Assembly: GCF_009669325.1 (NCBI RefSeq)
Contig: NZ_SZWE01000002.1
Coordinates: forward strand, 186,001-250,000
Length of the DNA: 64,000 bases
Direction: 5' to 3'
Origin: Roseovarius bejariae
GTDB taxonomy: Bacteria; Pseudomonadota; Alphaproteobacteria; Rhodobacterales; Rhodobacteraceae
Shown: positions 47,321 to 55,357 of the stretch, in pieces
Layout: each line of letters starts with the position of its first letter
How positions within the stretch are numbered: the stretch's first letter is position 1
Position numbers and translations under genes: made by a program
Notes under the pieces: generated by a model
Seen by the model: only the letters and a program-made list of their open reading frames with translations
Told to the model about the DNA's origin: nothing
The model's database searches: none

Positions 47321-48310
47321 ATGTTCAAGGCATTGGTTGTCGAAAAGGACGAGGAGAGCGGCAAGACATCCGCCGCCGTGCAGGAGATTTCCGAAAGCGA
47401 TCTGCCCGAGGGCGAGGTTCTGGTGGCGGTGGAGTATTCGACGGTGAACTACAAGGACGGTCTGTGCATCGGACCGGGGGGCGGTTTGGTGCGCAATTAC
47501 CCGCATGTGCCGGGGATTGATTTTGCCGGCACCGTCGAGGCCAGTGACGATGACCGTTACAAGCCGGGCGACAAGGTTGTGCTGACCGGCTGGCGCGTGG
47601 GCGAAAACCGCTGGGGTGGCTATGCGCAAAAGGCGCGGGTGCCGGCCGATTTTCTCGTACCCCTGCCCGAGGGGCTGGACACCCGGCAGGCCATGGCCGT
47701 GGGCACCGCGGGCTTTACCGCGATGCTGGCGGTGATGGCGCTGGAGGATCAGGGGATCAAGGACGGGCCCGTTCTGGTCACCGGGGCCGCCGGTGGTGTC
47801 GGCTCGGTCGCGACGGCGATCCTGGCCAAGCTTGGTCACGAGGTGGCGGCAGTCACCGGTCGGCCCGAGCAGGAGGACTATTTGAAAGGCTTGGGGGCGA
47901 CTGAGATCGTGGCGCGCGAGGAGTTGACCGAGGTCACCAAGAAGCCCTTGGAGGCCGAGCGCTGGGGCGGTTGTGTGGATGCCGTGGCGGGGGCGATGCT
48001 GGGCCGGGTTCTCAAGCAGATGCGCTATGGCGGGTCTGTGGCGGCCATCGGCCTTGCCGGGGGGGCGGCGATCGAAGGCGCGCTCATCACGCCATTCATC
48101 CTGCGCGGTGTGAACCTGTTGGGGATCGACAGCGTGATGCAGCCCCATGACAACCGCCTGCGCGCGTGGGAGCGGATCGCCAAGGACCTGCCGATGGACA
48201 AGCTGGAGGCCATGGTGCAGCCCGCGACCCTGTCGGACCTGCCGGCACTGGGGCGTGACATCCTGAAGGGTCAGGTCAAGGGCCGTGTCGTGGTGGATGT
48301 GAACGCCTAA
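47321..48310 (+). CDS. acuI: acrylyl-CoA reductase (NADPH)
   Basis: 329-aa zinc-independent MDR-superfamily reductase that turns toxic acryloyl-CoA into propionyl-CoA during DMSP breakdown. Signatures: MFKALVVEKDEESGKT, STVNYKDGLCIGPGGGLVRNYPHVPGIDFAGTVE, and the cofactor loop VTGAAGGVGSVATAILAKLGHEV at about residue 152. The C-terminus DILKGQVKGRVVVDVNA is the usual AcuI/YhdH ending. AAGGAGAG is upstream of the ATG. Its stop overlaps the convergent DUF2235 stop. Confidence 0.95.
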   Translation: MFKALVVEKDEESGKTSAAVQEISESDLPEGEVLVAVEYSTVNYKDGLCIGPGGGLVRNYPHVPGIDFAGTVEASDDDRYKPGDKVVLTGWRVGENRWGGYAQKARVPADFLVPLPEGLDTRQAMAVGTAGFTAMLAVMALEDQGIKDGPVLVTGAAGGVGSVATAILAKLGHEVAAVTGRPEQEDYLKGLGATEIVAREELTEVTKKPLEAERWGGCVDAVAGAMLGRVLKQMRYGGSVAAIGLAGGAAIEGALITPFILRGVNLLGIDSVMQPHDNRLRAWERIAKDLPMDKLEAMVQPATLSDLPALGRDILKGQVKGRVVVDVNA

Positions 48311-49743
48311 TCGGCGGTCCATATCTTGAGGGGCGGGCAGTTATCTGCCCGCTCCGGCAGGGCCTTGATGCAGGATGCGAGGTTTTCTGTGCCCTTGCTC
48401 AGGACGTTTGGCGACCGACCGGATGGCGTGCGGCGCAGGTCGGGGGATATGACTTCATCGGCCTGCTGGCGCACCACGGCGCTTGGGTGGATCGCAAAAC
48501 TGTCCACGGCGCTGCCGCAGAGACTTCCGGGATGGTCATTCTTGCATTTCGCAAGGTAGCGGCGCAAATCGCGCAGATTGCGATAGAAGAGCACCTGGAA
48601 GCCGCGGTTCATCCGCTCGGTGTCGTGCACGATGTCCAGTTCGTGTTGATAGACCTCCGTTCCCTCGGGGTAGATCGAGCGGCCCGCAACACCGGTGCCC
48701 TCGGTTTCGTGCAGCATCCAATTGAGTGACACACCGCCAAGCGCGCCTTGCGGGTAGCTCCCGCCGACATCGCCGTGGGCCCCTGCAAACCAGACCTCCT
48801 CGACCTTGTCGAAGTGATATCTGCCGGGATCATCGCAATCCCGGGTGAGGCGGTTGCGGGTCATCAGGACCGGGGTGTAGGTGGTTGCCCGCGTGTCATC
48901 GAGGGACACGGCGTGCAGCACCTTCTTCATGTTGCAGATCTGGTCGGAGTAGCGCGGGTTGACGTGATCGGGATTGTCATCGGCATTGGAGAGGCCCAGA
49001 ACCTCGACCGTATCCCAGAGGCCCACGATGTCGAAACCCACATCGGAATATTGCGCACGCAACGGTACGTTCCAGCGCTTGCGCACCTGCGCGGTGGCGG
49101 CGCGGCGCATGCAGATGTCGCGCAGGCGCTCTGGTCGATCCCTGCAAACACTTTGGCGCAGGTGGCCGGGCGGAAACTTGTAGGCGGTGAAAAGCGCCGA
49201 GAGGAAGTCGCGGCGCTGGCGGGTCAGGGCCGGGTCATACCCATCTTCGGGCTGGTCGAATTGCGACAGGTCAAGAAGCCCCACGCTATGCACGAACCCG
49301 GCCAGCGCCCGGGCGGCAAAGGCCCCGCGCGAATAGCCGTAAAGATGCAGTTTGTCGGTTTCAGGGTCAAAATGATCGGAGAGGAAGCCATAAGCGGCCT
49401 CAACATCCTTGCGAAAGCCCAGTCCGGTGGCAAGGCCAAGGGGGCCGGTTCGGTCCGCGCCCACGCCTGAGGTGTAAAACACCGAAAGGTCGCGCCTGTT
49501 TTGCAGGGTTACCAAGTGATGCAGGCGGCCCACGTTGGTCACGCTGTTTAGATCATTGCCCGTGCCATCCAGCATCAGGACCACCGTTTTCGGGGCGATT
49601 GTCGCAGGTGGGGATGCCATGTGCTCGGCGGGGTCACTAGCAGGGGTGAAGCTGCGGGTGATGCCACCGCCACAGCCGGTCAAAAAGCAAAGCATAATGA
49701 CGAGAGGGAGGCGGAACAGCGGGTTACGGCGCAAAATGGGCAT
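48307..49743 (-). CDS. DUF2235 domain lipoprotein
   Basis: 478-aa predicted lipoprotein with the lipobox LTGC (C24) after a hydrophobic signal. The DUF2235 alpha/beta-hydrolase-like domain begins VVLMLDGTGNDLNSVTNV; its nucleophile Ser is in LYGYSRGAFAARALAGFV and a later DVGFDIVGLWDTVE and WFAGAHGDVGGSYP supply further active-site text. Type VI effector phospholipases carry the same domain, but no T6SS gene is near and the lipobox suggests membrane attachment. Substrate unknown. Confidence 0.83.
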   Translation of the reverse strand: MPILRRNPLFRLPLVIMLCFLTGCGGGITRSFTPASDPAEHMASPPATIAPKTVVLMLDGTGNDLNSVTNVGRLHHLVTLQNRRDLSVFYTSGVGADRTGPLGLATGLGFRKDVEAAYGFLSDHFDPETDKLHLYGYSRGAFAARALAGFVHSVGLLDLSQFDQPEDGYDPALTRQRRDFLSALFTAYKFPPGHLRQSVCRDRPERLRDICMRRAATAQVRKRWNVPLRAQYSDVGFDIVGLWDTVEVLGLSNADDNPDHVNPRYSDQICNMKKVLHAVSLDDTRATTYTPVLMTRNRLTRDCDDPGRYHFDKVEEVWFAGAHGDVGGSYPQGALGGVSLNWMLHETEGTGVAGRSIYPEGTEVYQHELDIVHDTERMNRGFQVLFYRNLRDLRRYLAKCKNDHPGSLCGSAVDSFAIHPSAVVRQQADEVISPDLRRTPSGRSPNVLSKGTENLASCIKALPERADNCPPLKIWTAD

Positions 49744-50011
49744 GAGAAATCTGTAAAATCATCTTGAGAATACTCGTTTGGGCAACCTTTGCATGGTGCA
49801 TGCCGCCTGCGCAACTGTGACGTGTCATGTCGCGGGCTGTCGCAAAAGCGACGCGGTTGATTGATTTCCGGGGCGAGGCCGCGTTACCGTGGTGGTAACG
49901 GGGCACCCTGCGGAAGCGCTGCAGGCCCCCGGATACGTGGCGACCGCCGGCAGGGTCCGAGCCAACGGACCGGTTCAGGGGCAGGCGGTGCGCGCAACAG
50001 GAGGGAACAGA
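49744..50011. other. intergenic stretch between DUF2235 and the universal stress gene
   Basis: 268 bases with the divergent promoters of both neighbours. Near 49887 the inverted-repeat-like text TTACCGTGGTGGTAAC could be an operator (TTACC-n-GGTAA). I see no gene or RNA. Confidence 0.35.
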
Positions 50012-50428
50012 ATGTTCAAGACGATCATGACGCCGGTTGATTTGCGCCATTTGGGGGATCTGGAGCATGCGCTTCAAGTCAGTGCCGATCTGGCAAAGCA
50101 CTATGGCGCACAGATTCACTATGTGGGCGTGACATCGCCTTCGCCCAGCAGTCTGGGTCATAACCCCGAGGAGTACGGTGAGAAATTGCAGGCTTTTGCT
50201 GACGAGCAGGCCAGTAAGCACGGTGTCAAAGCCACGGCAGATACGGTTGTTAGCCATGACCCCAGTGCCGATGTCGACGACGCCTTGATGAAGGCGATTG
50301 GCACCACTGGCGCCGATCTGGTGGTGATGCAAAGCCATATGCCCAACATCATGGACTATGTCTGGCCGTCGAATGGCGGCAAGATCGCCGAGCATGCGAA
50401 GTGTTCGGTCATGGTCGTCCGGACCTGA
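50012..50428 (+). CDS. universal stress protein (UspA family)
   Basis: 138-aa UspA-fold protein, starting MFKTIMTPVDLRHLGDLEHALQVSADLAKHYGAQIHYVGV. The ATP-binding GxxGxxG(S/T) loop of many Usps is replaced by SHMPNIMDYVWPSNGGKIAEHAKCSVMVV, so it may belong to the non-ATP-binding UspA subclass. GGAGGG is upstream of the ATG at 50012. Usually induced by growth arrest in the family. Confidence 0.87.
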   Translation: MFKTIMTPVDLRHLGDLEHALQVSADLAKHYGAQIHYVGVTSPSPSSLGHNPEEYGEKLQAFADEQASKHGVKATADTVVSHDPSADVDDALMKAIGTTGADLVVMQSHMPNIMDYVWPSNGGKIAEHAKCSVMVVRT

Positions 50429-50520
50429 CGCAGGAAAGCCACCGATGCGCGAGCGCTTGATCTTGTTTGCGCTTGTGCATCGGTCTAGGGTGCCTCCGCT
50501 GTTGGGTGCGGGGGGAGAGC

Positions 50521-51039
50521 GTGAATATTTCGCCACAATTTGAGATTCGGTCTGCGCGGGCGGAGGACGCCGAGGCGCTGTGGCCGATTTTGCGTGATGT
50601 GATCCGCGCGGGTGACACCTATGCCGTTGACCCCGGGATCACACGGGACCGTGCGCTAGAGCTTTGGATGGATGTGCCGCGTGCCTGCTACGTGGCCGAG
50701 GCCGAGGGGCGCATTCTTGGCACCTATTATATCAAGACCAATCACGCTGGCGGCGGTTCGCATGTATGCAACTGTGGGTACATGGTGGCGCCGGACGCGC
50801 GCGGGCAGGGGATTGCCCGGGCCATGTGCGCCCATAGTCAGGGCGAGGCCGTGAAGCTGGGCTATCTTGCGATGCAATTTAACCTGGTGGTCGAGACCAA
50901 CACCGGTGCTATCGGGCTTTGGGAAAAGATGGGCTTTGAGACTGTGGGCCGTTTGCCCAAAGCCTTCAACCATCCCGAGCAGGGACTGGTGGATGCCCGG
51001 GTGATGTACAAATGGCTGTCTGACGGGCAGGGCGGCTGA
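50521..51039 (+). CDS. GNAT family N-acetyltransferase
   Basis: 172-aa acetyltransferase. The acetyl-CoA loop is APDARGQGIARAM near residue 100, and NTGAIGLWEKMGFETVGRLPKAF is the classical GNAT C-terminal motif. The substrate is unknown. GTG at 50521 is preferred because GGGGGAG lies just upstream; the earlier in-frame start at 50467 is less likely. The last gene before the dcw region. Confidence 0.85.
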   Translation: MNISPQFEIRSARAEDAEALWPILRDVIRAGDTYAVDPGITRDRALELWMDVPRACYVAEAEGRILGTYYIKTNHAGGGSHVCNCGYMVAPDARGQGIARAMCAHSQGEAVKLGYLAMQFNLVVETNTGAIGLWEKMGFETVGRLPKAFNHPEQGLVDARVMYKWLSDGQGG

Positions 51040-51052
51040 CGCATCCATCATT

Positions 51053-51134
51053 TGGGATACCGTGGGACGGCCCACGGGAAAGCATGGGATGCCCCCGTGG
51101 GAAAGCATGGGATATGCGGCGCGCACCAATGGGA
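51053..51134. repeat. TGGGA direct repeats and nested hairpins
   Basis: TGGGA or CGGGA at 51053, 51063, 51075, 51085, 51098, 51108 and 51130. They form three pairs with exact 10-bp spacing that themselves recur every 22-23 bp. The same bases also make hairpins (CCGTGGG-ACGG-CCCACGG and CCCACGGG ... CCCGTGGG), which may terminate the GNAT gene. MraZ recognises TGGG-type direct repeats 10 bp apart, but here they lie about 600 bases from mraZ. Confidence 0.6.
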
Positions 51135-51243
51135 AACTAGGTCGATTTTACGAATCATACCTTGAATCGTGAGTGAATCCTGTGATTCACAGCTGCAATT
51201 CTTGGGAATTCGGGGGCGCTTTGGCGCAATTATCCAAAAAATC

Positions 51244-51258
51244 CGGGAATTCGTGGGA
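51244..51258 (+). promoter_or_regulatory. possible MraZ box pair
   Basis: CGGGAATTCGTGGGA, two GGGA repeats 10 bp apart, just upstream of a weak promoter-like TTATTT ... TATATG (51261-51289). This is the pair nearest to the presumed start of the mraZ leader transcript, and it fits the TGGGN-N5-TGGGN consensus described for MraZ. Confidence 0.4.
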
Positions 51259-51289
51259 AATTATTTGGCTTCATGATTTGCACTATATG

Positions 51290-51707
51290 TTGTGCTGAAG
51301 CTTTGTTGTCGCGCTAGGTGATGCGTCATATTTGCCAAAATCACCACATCATCTTGTTTTTGAAGGGGCTTTGAGACAAGGTGTTGTGCCGATTTCCCTC
51401 AAAAAGTTATTGATTTCCATGAATTCCCATGGCATCCCTGTATTCACGATGAGGACGGGAACAAGGGGCGCTAAAAAGACCCCGAAACAAAATCCCCAAA
51501 GTCAGGTTTCATACAGGCACCCGCTTTCATCGAAACAAGAGATCCGGCGCGCGGGCGAGCAGACATCCCCCCAGGTGGCGCGCGCAGCTGGACTACCCGC
51601 TAGGCGGGACGAGGGCGGCGGATTGGGCAGTGGCAGCAGCTCAATCCGTCGTTTCGTTTAAAGACCGGTGAATTCCCACCGGCACCAACAGAAGGGCGGA
51701 CGGGACA
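51290..51707 (+). ncRNA. long mraZ 5' leader, possible UpsM-like sRNA
   Basis: About 420 bases without a convincing gene before mraZ. In Rhodobacter sphaeroides the mraZ leader is unusually long and is processed into the abundant sRNA UpsM; the same position and length suggest a counterpart. Structures seen: CCCGC-TAG-GCGGG at 51596-51608, CGGATTG ... CAATCCG at 51619-51648 followed by T-rich TCGTTTCGTTT (terminator-like), and CCGGTG ... CACCGG at 51665-51682. The 5' end and the sRNA limits cannot be set by eye. Confidence 0.5.
51619..51659 (+). terminator. terminator-like stem in the mraZ leader
   Basis: 7-bp stem CGGATTG/CAATCCG enclosing a 16-base loop, then a T-rich tail. It could end the leader RNA or attenuate the dcw operon before mraZ. 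Confidence 0.45.
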
Positions 51708-52211
51708 GTGGTTCGCAGGTTCAGAGGCGAGAGCCACCACAAGGTGGACACGAAGGGCAGGGTGTCGATCCCGGCCTCTTTCCGCCGTGTTCTCGAATCC
51801 TCCGATCCAAACTGGACCCCGGGCGACGCGCCCGAGCTTGTGATCGTCTATGGCGATCATCGCCGCAATTACCTTGAATGTTACACCATGGAAGCGATTG
51901 AGGAGGTCGACAACAAGATCGATGCCCTGCCGCGCGGTTCCATGGAGCGCAAGATGCTGCAACGGCTGTTTCACGGCCAGAGCTATCCCACCAATGTCGA
52001 CGAGACCGGGCGGCTGGTGCTGCCTGCCAAGCTGCGTCAGAAGATCGACCTTGAGGGGGAGGCGTTTTTCATCGCCGCCGGCGATACTTTCCAGATCTGG
52101 AAGCCCGAGACCTACGAGGCCGAGGAGCTGGCCAAGACCGAAGAATGGCTGGACGAACTGCCCGAGGATTTCGACCCATTGGTCTTCCTGGATGGGGCGA
52201 AAGGGGAGTGA
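51708..52211 (+). CDS. mraZ: transcriptional regulator MraZ
   Basis: 167-aa double-AbrB-fold DNA-binding protein that represses the dcw cluster. Both DxxGR motifs are visible: KVDTKGRVSIPASFR at about 12-26 and NVDETGRLVLPAKLR near 95-109. The start codon is GTG at 51708 (MVRRFRGESHHKVD). First gene of the division and cell-wall cluster; rsmH follows after three bases. Confidence 0.94.
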   Translation: MVRRFRGESHHKVDTKGRVSIPASFRRVLESSDPNWTPGDAPELVIVYGDHRRNYLECYTMEAIEEVDNKIDALPRGSMERKMLQRLFHGQSYPTNVDETGRLVLPAKLRQKIDLEGEAFFIAAGDTFQIWKPETYEAEELAKTEEWLDELPEDFDPLVFLDGAKGE

Positions 52212-52214
52212 CGG

Positions 52215-53207
52215 ATGGCTGCCGCTGCCAAAGCCCCCGAAACTGACCCGCATATCCCGGTTTTACTGCGCCCCTTGTTGCAGGCTGTTGCGCCTGTCGC
52301 GGGCGTTTGGATCGATGGTACGCTTGGCGCGGGCGGCTATACCCGTGGCCTTTTGGAGGCCGGGGCCGAGCGCGTTATTGGCATTGATCGCGACCCGCTG
52401 GCCTTGCAGATGGCGCAAGAGTGGGGCGCGGGCTATGGTGACCGTCTCACGCTGGTGCGAGACACCTTTTCCAACATGGATGACCATGCCGAGGGCGTGG
52501 ATGGCGTGGTGCTTGATCTGGGCGTGTCCTCGATGCAGCTGGATCAGGCCGAGCGCGGGTTTTCCTTCATGAAGGACGGCCCGCTGGATATGCGGATGAG
52601 CCAGGAGGGGCCAACGGCTGCCGATCTGGTGAATGACACGCCCGAGGCGGAGCTGGCCGATATCCTGTTTCTTTACGGGGAAGAGCGCGCAAGTCGCCGG
52701 ATTGCCAAGGCGATCGGCCGGGCGCGCAACGAGGCGCGCATTGAAACCACGCTTCAACTCGCTGATATCATTGAAAAATGCCTGCCGCGCGCCAAACCGG
52801 GTCAGGCCCATCCGGCGACCCGCAGTTTTCAGGCGATCCGCATCGCGGTGAACGATGAATACGGTGAATTGCTGGCCGGGCTTGAGGCGGCCGAACGGGC
52901 GCTCAGGCCCGGCGGGCAACTGGCCGTGGTCACCTTCCATTCCATCGAGGACAGGATGGTGAAACGCTTTCTGACCGCGCGGTCGGGCGGCGGTGGGGGC
53001 GGCAGCCGCCACGCCCCGCAGATCGAAAAGCCAGATCCGCAATTCACGCTCAAGTCAAAAAAGGCCATCGGCCCGGATGCCGAGGAACTGGCCGAGAACC
53101 CACGCGCGCGCAGTGCCAAGCTGCGCGTTGCCACCCGGACCAGTGCCGCGCCCGGCACATCCGACCGCAAAGCCATGGGCATGCCGCTTCTTAAGGGGGA
53201 CAGATAA
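52215..53207 (+). CDS. rsmH: 16S rRNA (cytosine1402-N4)-methyltransferase
   Basis: 330-aa SAM-dependent enzyme (MraW) methylating N4 of C1402 in 16S rRNA at the ribosomal P-site. Family text [42 protein letters not shown] and [28 protein letters not shown] are present; [23 protein letters not shown] is the C-terminal signature. The stop overlaps the ftsL start by one base. Confidence 0.96.
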   Translation: MAAAAKAPETDPHIPVLLRPLLQAVAPVAGVWIDGTLGAGGYTRGLLEAGAERVIGIDRDPLALQMAQEWGAGYGDRLTLVRDTFSNMDDHAEGVDGVVLDLGVSSMQLDQAERGFSFMKDGPLDMRMSQEGPTAADLVNDTPEAELADILFLYGEERASRRIAKAIGRARNEARIETTLQLADIIEKCLPRAKPGQAHPATRSFQAIRIAVNDEYGELLAGLEAAERALRPGGQLAVVTFHSIEDRMVKRFLTARSGGGGGGSRHAPQIEKPDPQFTLKSKKAIGPDAEELAENPRARSAKLRVATRTSAAPGTSDRKAMGMPLLKGDR

Positions 53208-53557
53208 TGCGCAGCCTGTTTTACATCCTTTCCGCGATGATGGTCATTGGCCTTGCCTTCTGGGCCTACCATGAGAATTACGAAACGCAGGAAGCACAGG
53301 CCAAGGCCGAGCAGCTTCAGCGCGAGATTTCCAATGCGCGTCAACGCCTTCGGGTGCTCAATGCTGAATGGGCTTACCTCAATCGTCCGGATCGCTTGCG
53401 TGATCTGGCGGATTTGAATTTCGACAAGCTGGGCCTGTTGCCGCTGCAACCTTACCAATTTGGCCGGATTGATCAGGTGGCTTTCCCCGAGGACGACAAG
53501 CTGCCGGTGCTGAACCCCGTGGAAGTATCCAACATGGATGAGGAGGCCGCGCAATGA
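53207..53557 (+). CDS. ftsL: cell division protein FtsL
   Basis: 116-aa single-pass divisome protein linking FtsB/FtsQ with FtsW-FtsI. One N-terminal membrane helix (SLFYILSAMMVIGLAFWAYHE) and a coiled coil (about 24-50, QEAQAKAEQLQREISNARQRLRVLNAEWAYL), then the LNRPDRLRDLADLNFDKLGLLPLQPYQF segment. Sits between rsmH and ftsI, overlapping both by 1-4 bases. Confidence 0.93.
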   Translation: MRSLFYILSAMMVIGLAFWAYHENYETQEAQAKAEQLQREISNARQRLRVLNAEWAYLNRPDRLRDLADLNFDKLGLLPLQPYQFGRIDQVAFPEDDKLPVLNPVEVSNMDEEAAQ

Positions 53558-55338
53558 TCCGCACGCCGCTGCGCCCGCTGGCGCGTATCCTTGAGGCCCG
53601 GGCAAAGGGCGAAAACCCCGACGCCATCGAGCGCGAGAATATCCGCATCCGCCATGAACAGATGCGCGACCGCGCCCGCAAGCGTGCCGAGGGGCGGCTT
53701 TTGGTCTTGGGCGTGATGTTTACCTGTGCTTTTGCGGTGATTGGCGGGCGGATGGGCGTTCTGGCCCATTCCGAACCTGCCGAGCCGCGCACCTCGGTGG
53801 CCGGGGCGCAGATCCTGGCGCAGCGCGCGGATATCGTGGATCGCAGGGGCCGCATCATGGCGACCAACTTCGAGACCCACAGCCTTTATGCGCAACCCCC
53901 GCAGATGATCGACCCCGAGCGCGCGGCGCGTGAACTGGTCAAGATTTTCCCGGACCTGAAGGAAGAGCGCCTGCTCAAGGATTTCACCGGCAAGCGCAAG
54001 TTCCTGTGGATCAAGAAAAAACTCAGCCCCGAACAAAAGCAGGCGGTGCATGACATTGGCGAGCCGGGGCTTTTGTTCGGCCCGCGCGAGATGCGGCTTT
54101 ATCCCAATGGCAAGCTGGCCGCTCATGTTCTGGGCGGGGCCAGCTTTGGCCGCGAGGGCGTGCATGCCGCCGAGGTCATCGGCGTGGCGGGGATCGAGAA
54201 ATTCTATGACGAGCGCCTGCGTGATCCGGCGCTTGGCCACAAGCCGCTTGAATTGTCGTTGGACCTGTCGGTGCAGGCCGCGACCGAGCGGGTGTTGCAT
54301 GGCGGTATGAGCCTGATGAATGCCCGGGGGGCGGCGGCAATCCTGATGGATGTGCGGTCGGGCGAGGTTATCTCGATCGCCTCGCTGCCCGATTTCGACC
54401 CCAATGACCGGCCCCGCCCGCCAACGGAGGGCAACCCCGGTGACAGCCCTTTGTTCAACCGGGCTGTTCAGGGGGTGTATGAACTGGGATCGACCTTCAA
54501 GATATTCGCCGTGGCGCAGGCCATGGAGTTGGGCCTGATCAACCCCGACACGATGATCGACACCAAGGGCCCGCTGCGTTGGGGCAAGTATCGTATTCGT
54601 GATTTCCATAACTACGGGGCCGAGCTTTCGGCAACGAAAGTGATCGTCAAATCCTCGAATATCGGAACCGCCCGTATCGCGCAGATGATCGGCGCAAAAC
54701 GGCAACAGGAATTTCTTGAGAGTCTCGGTTTTTTTGAACCGACACCGCTTGAGATGGTCGAGGCCAAGGGCGGTACGCCTTTGTTGCCGCCCAAGTGGTC
54801 CGAGCTGTCCGCAATGACGATTTCCTATGGTCATGGGCTATCGGCAAGCCCGCTGCATCTTGCCTCGGCCTATGCGACGCTGGCCAATGGCGGCAATCGC
54901 GTGGTGCCGACGCTTCTTAAACAGGAAGGTCCGGCCACCGGTCCGCGTGTCCTGTCGCGGGCCTCGTCGCAAAAGGCCCTTGCCATGTTGCGCAAGGTCG
55001 TCACCGAAGGCACGGCCAGTTTCGGCGAGGTGCCGGGCTATGCGGTGGGCGGCAAGACGGGCACAGCCGATAAGCCCAAGGAGCAGGGCGGCGGGTATTA
55101 CGAGGACAAGGTGATTGCCACCTTTGCCAGCGTCTTTCCCGCGCATGACCCGAAATATGTTCTGGTGGTCACCCTCGATGAGCCGGTGGAGACCAGTGGT
55201 GAGATCCCCCGGCGCACCGCCGGTTGGACGGCCGTCCCCGTTGCTGCCGAGATCATCCGCCGCATCGCACCGCTTCTGGGGCTGCGTCCCGAGATTGAAC
55301 CCGGCGAACTGGCTGGTATAACGCTCACGTCGAATTGA
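53554..55338 (+). CDS. ftsI: peptidoglycan D,D-transpeptidase FtsI (PBP3)
   Basis: 594-aa septal transpeptidase. One membrane helix around residues 48-66; pedestal domain; penicillin-binding domain with S313 in GSTFK (SxxK), S367-S-N369 (SxN) and K501-T-G (KTG). All catalytic boxes are intact. It crosslinks septal peptidoglycan in partnership with FtsW. The start overlaps ftsL by four bases. Confidence 0.96.
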   Translation: MIRTPLRPLARILEARAKGENPDAIERENIRIRHEQMRDRARKRAEGRLLVLGVMFTCAFAVIGGRMGVLAHSEPAEPRTSVAGAQILAQRADIVDRRGRIMATNFETHSLYAQPPQMIDPERAARELVKIFPDLKEERLLKDFTGKRKFLWIKKKLSPEQKQAVHDIGEPGLLFGPREMRLYPNGKLAAHVLGGASFGREGVHAAEVIGVAGIEKFYDERLRDPALGHKPLELSLDLSVQAATERVLHGGMSLMNARGAAAILMDVRSGEVISIASLPDFDPNDRPRPPTEGNPGDSPLFNRAVQGVYELGSTFKIFAVAQAMELGLINPDTMIDTKGPLRWGKYRIRDFHNYGAELSATKVIVKSSNIGTARIAQMIGAKRQQEFLESLGFFEPTPLEMVEAKGGTPLLPPKWSELSAMTISYGHGLSASPLHLASAYATLANGGNRVVPTLLKQEGPATGPRVLSRASSQKALAMLRKVVTEGTASFGEVPGYAVGGKTGTADKPKEQGGGYYEDKVIATFASVFPAHDPKYVLVVTLDEPVETSGEIPRRTAGWTAVPVAAEIIRRIAPLLGLRPEIEPGELAGITLTSN

Positions 55339-55357
55339 GCCATATAGGCGGGGTGTG

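Noticed and set aside
51332..51661. 109-codon frame in the mraZ leader
   Set aside because: No ribosome site, no family text, and it overlaps predicted RNA hairpins; position fits an untranslated leader.
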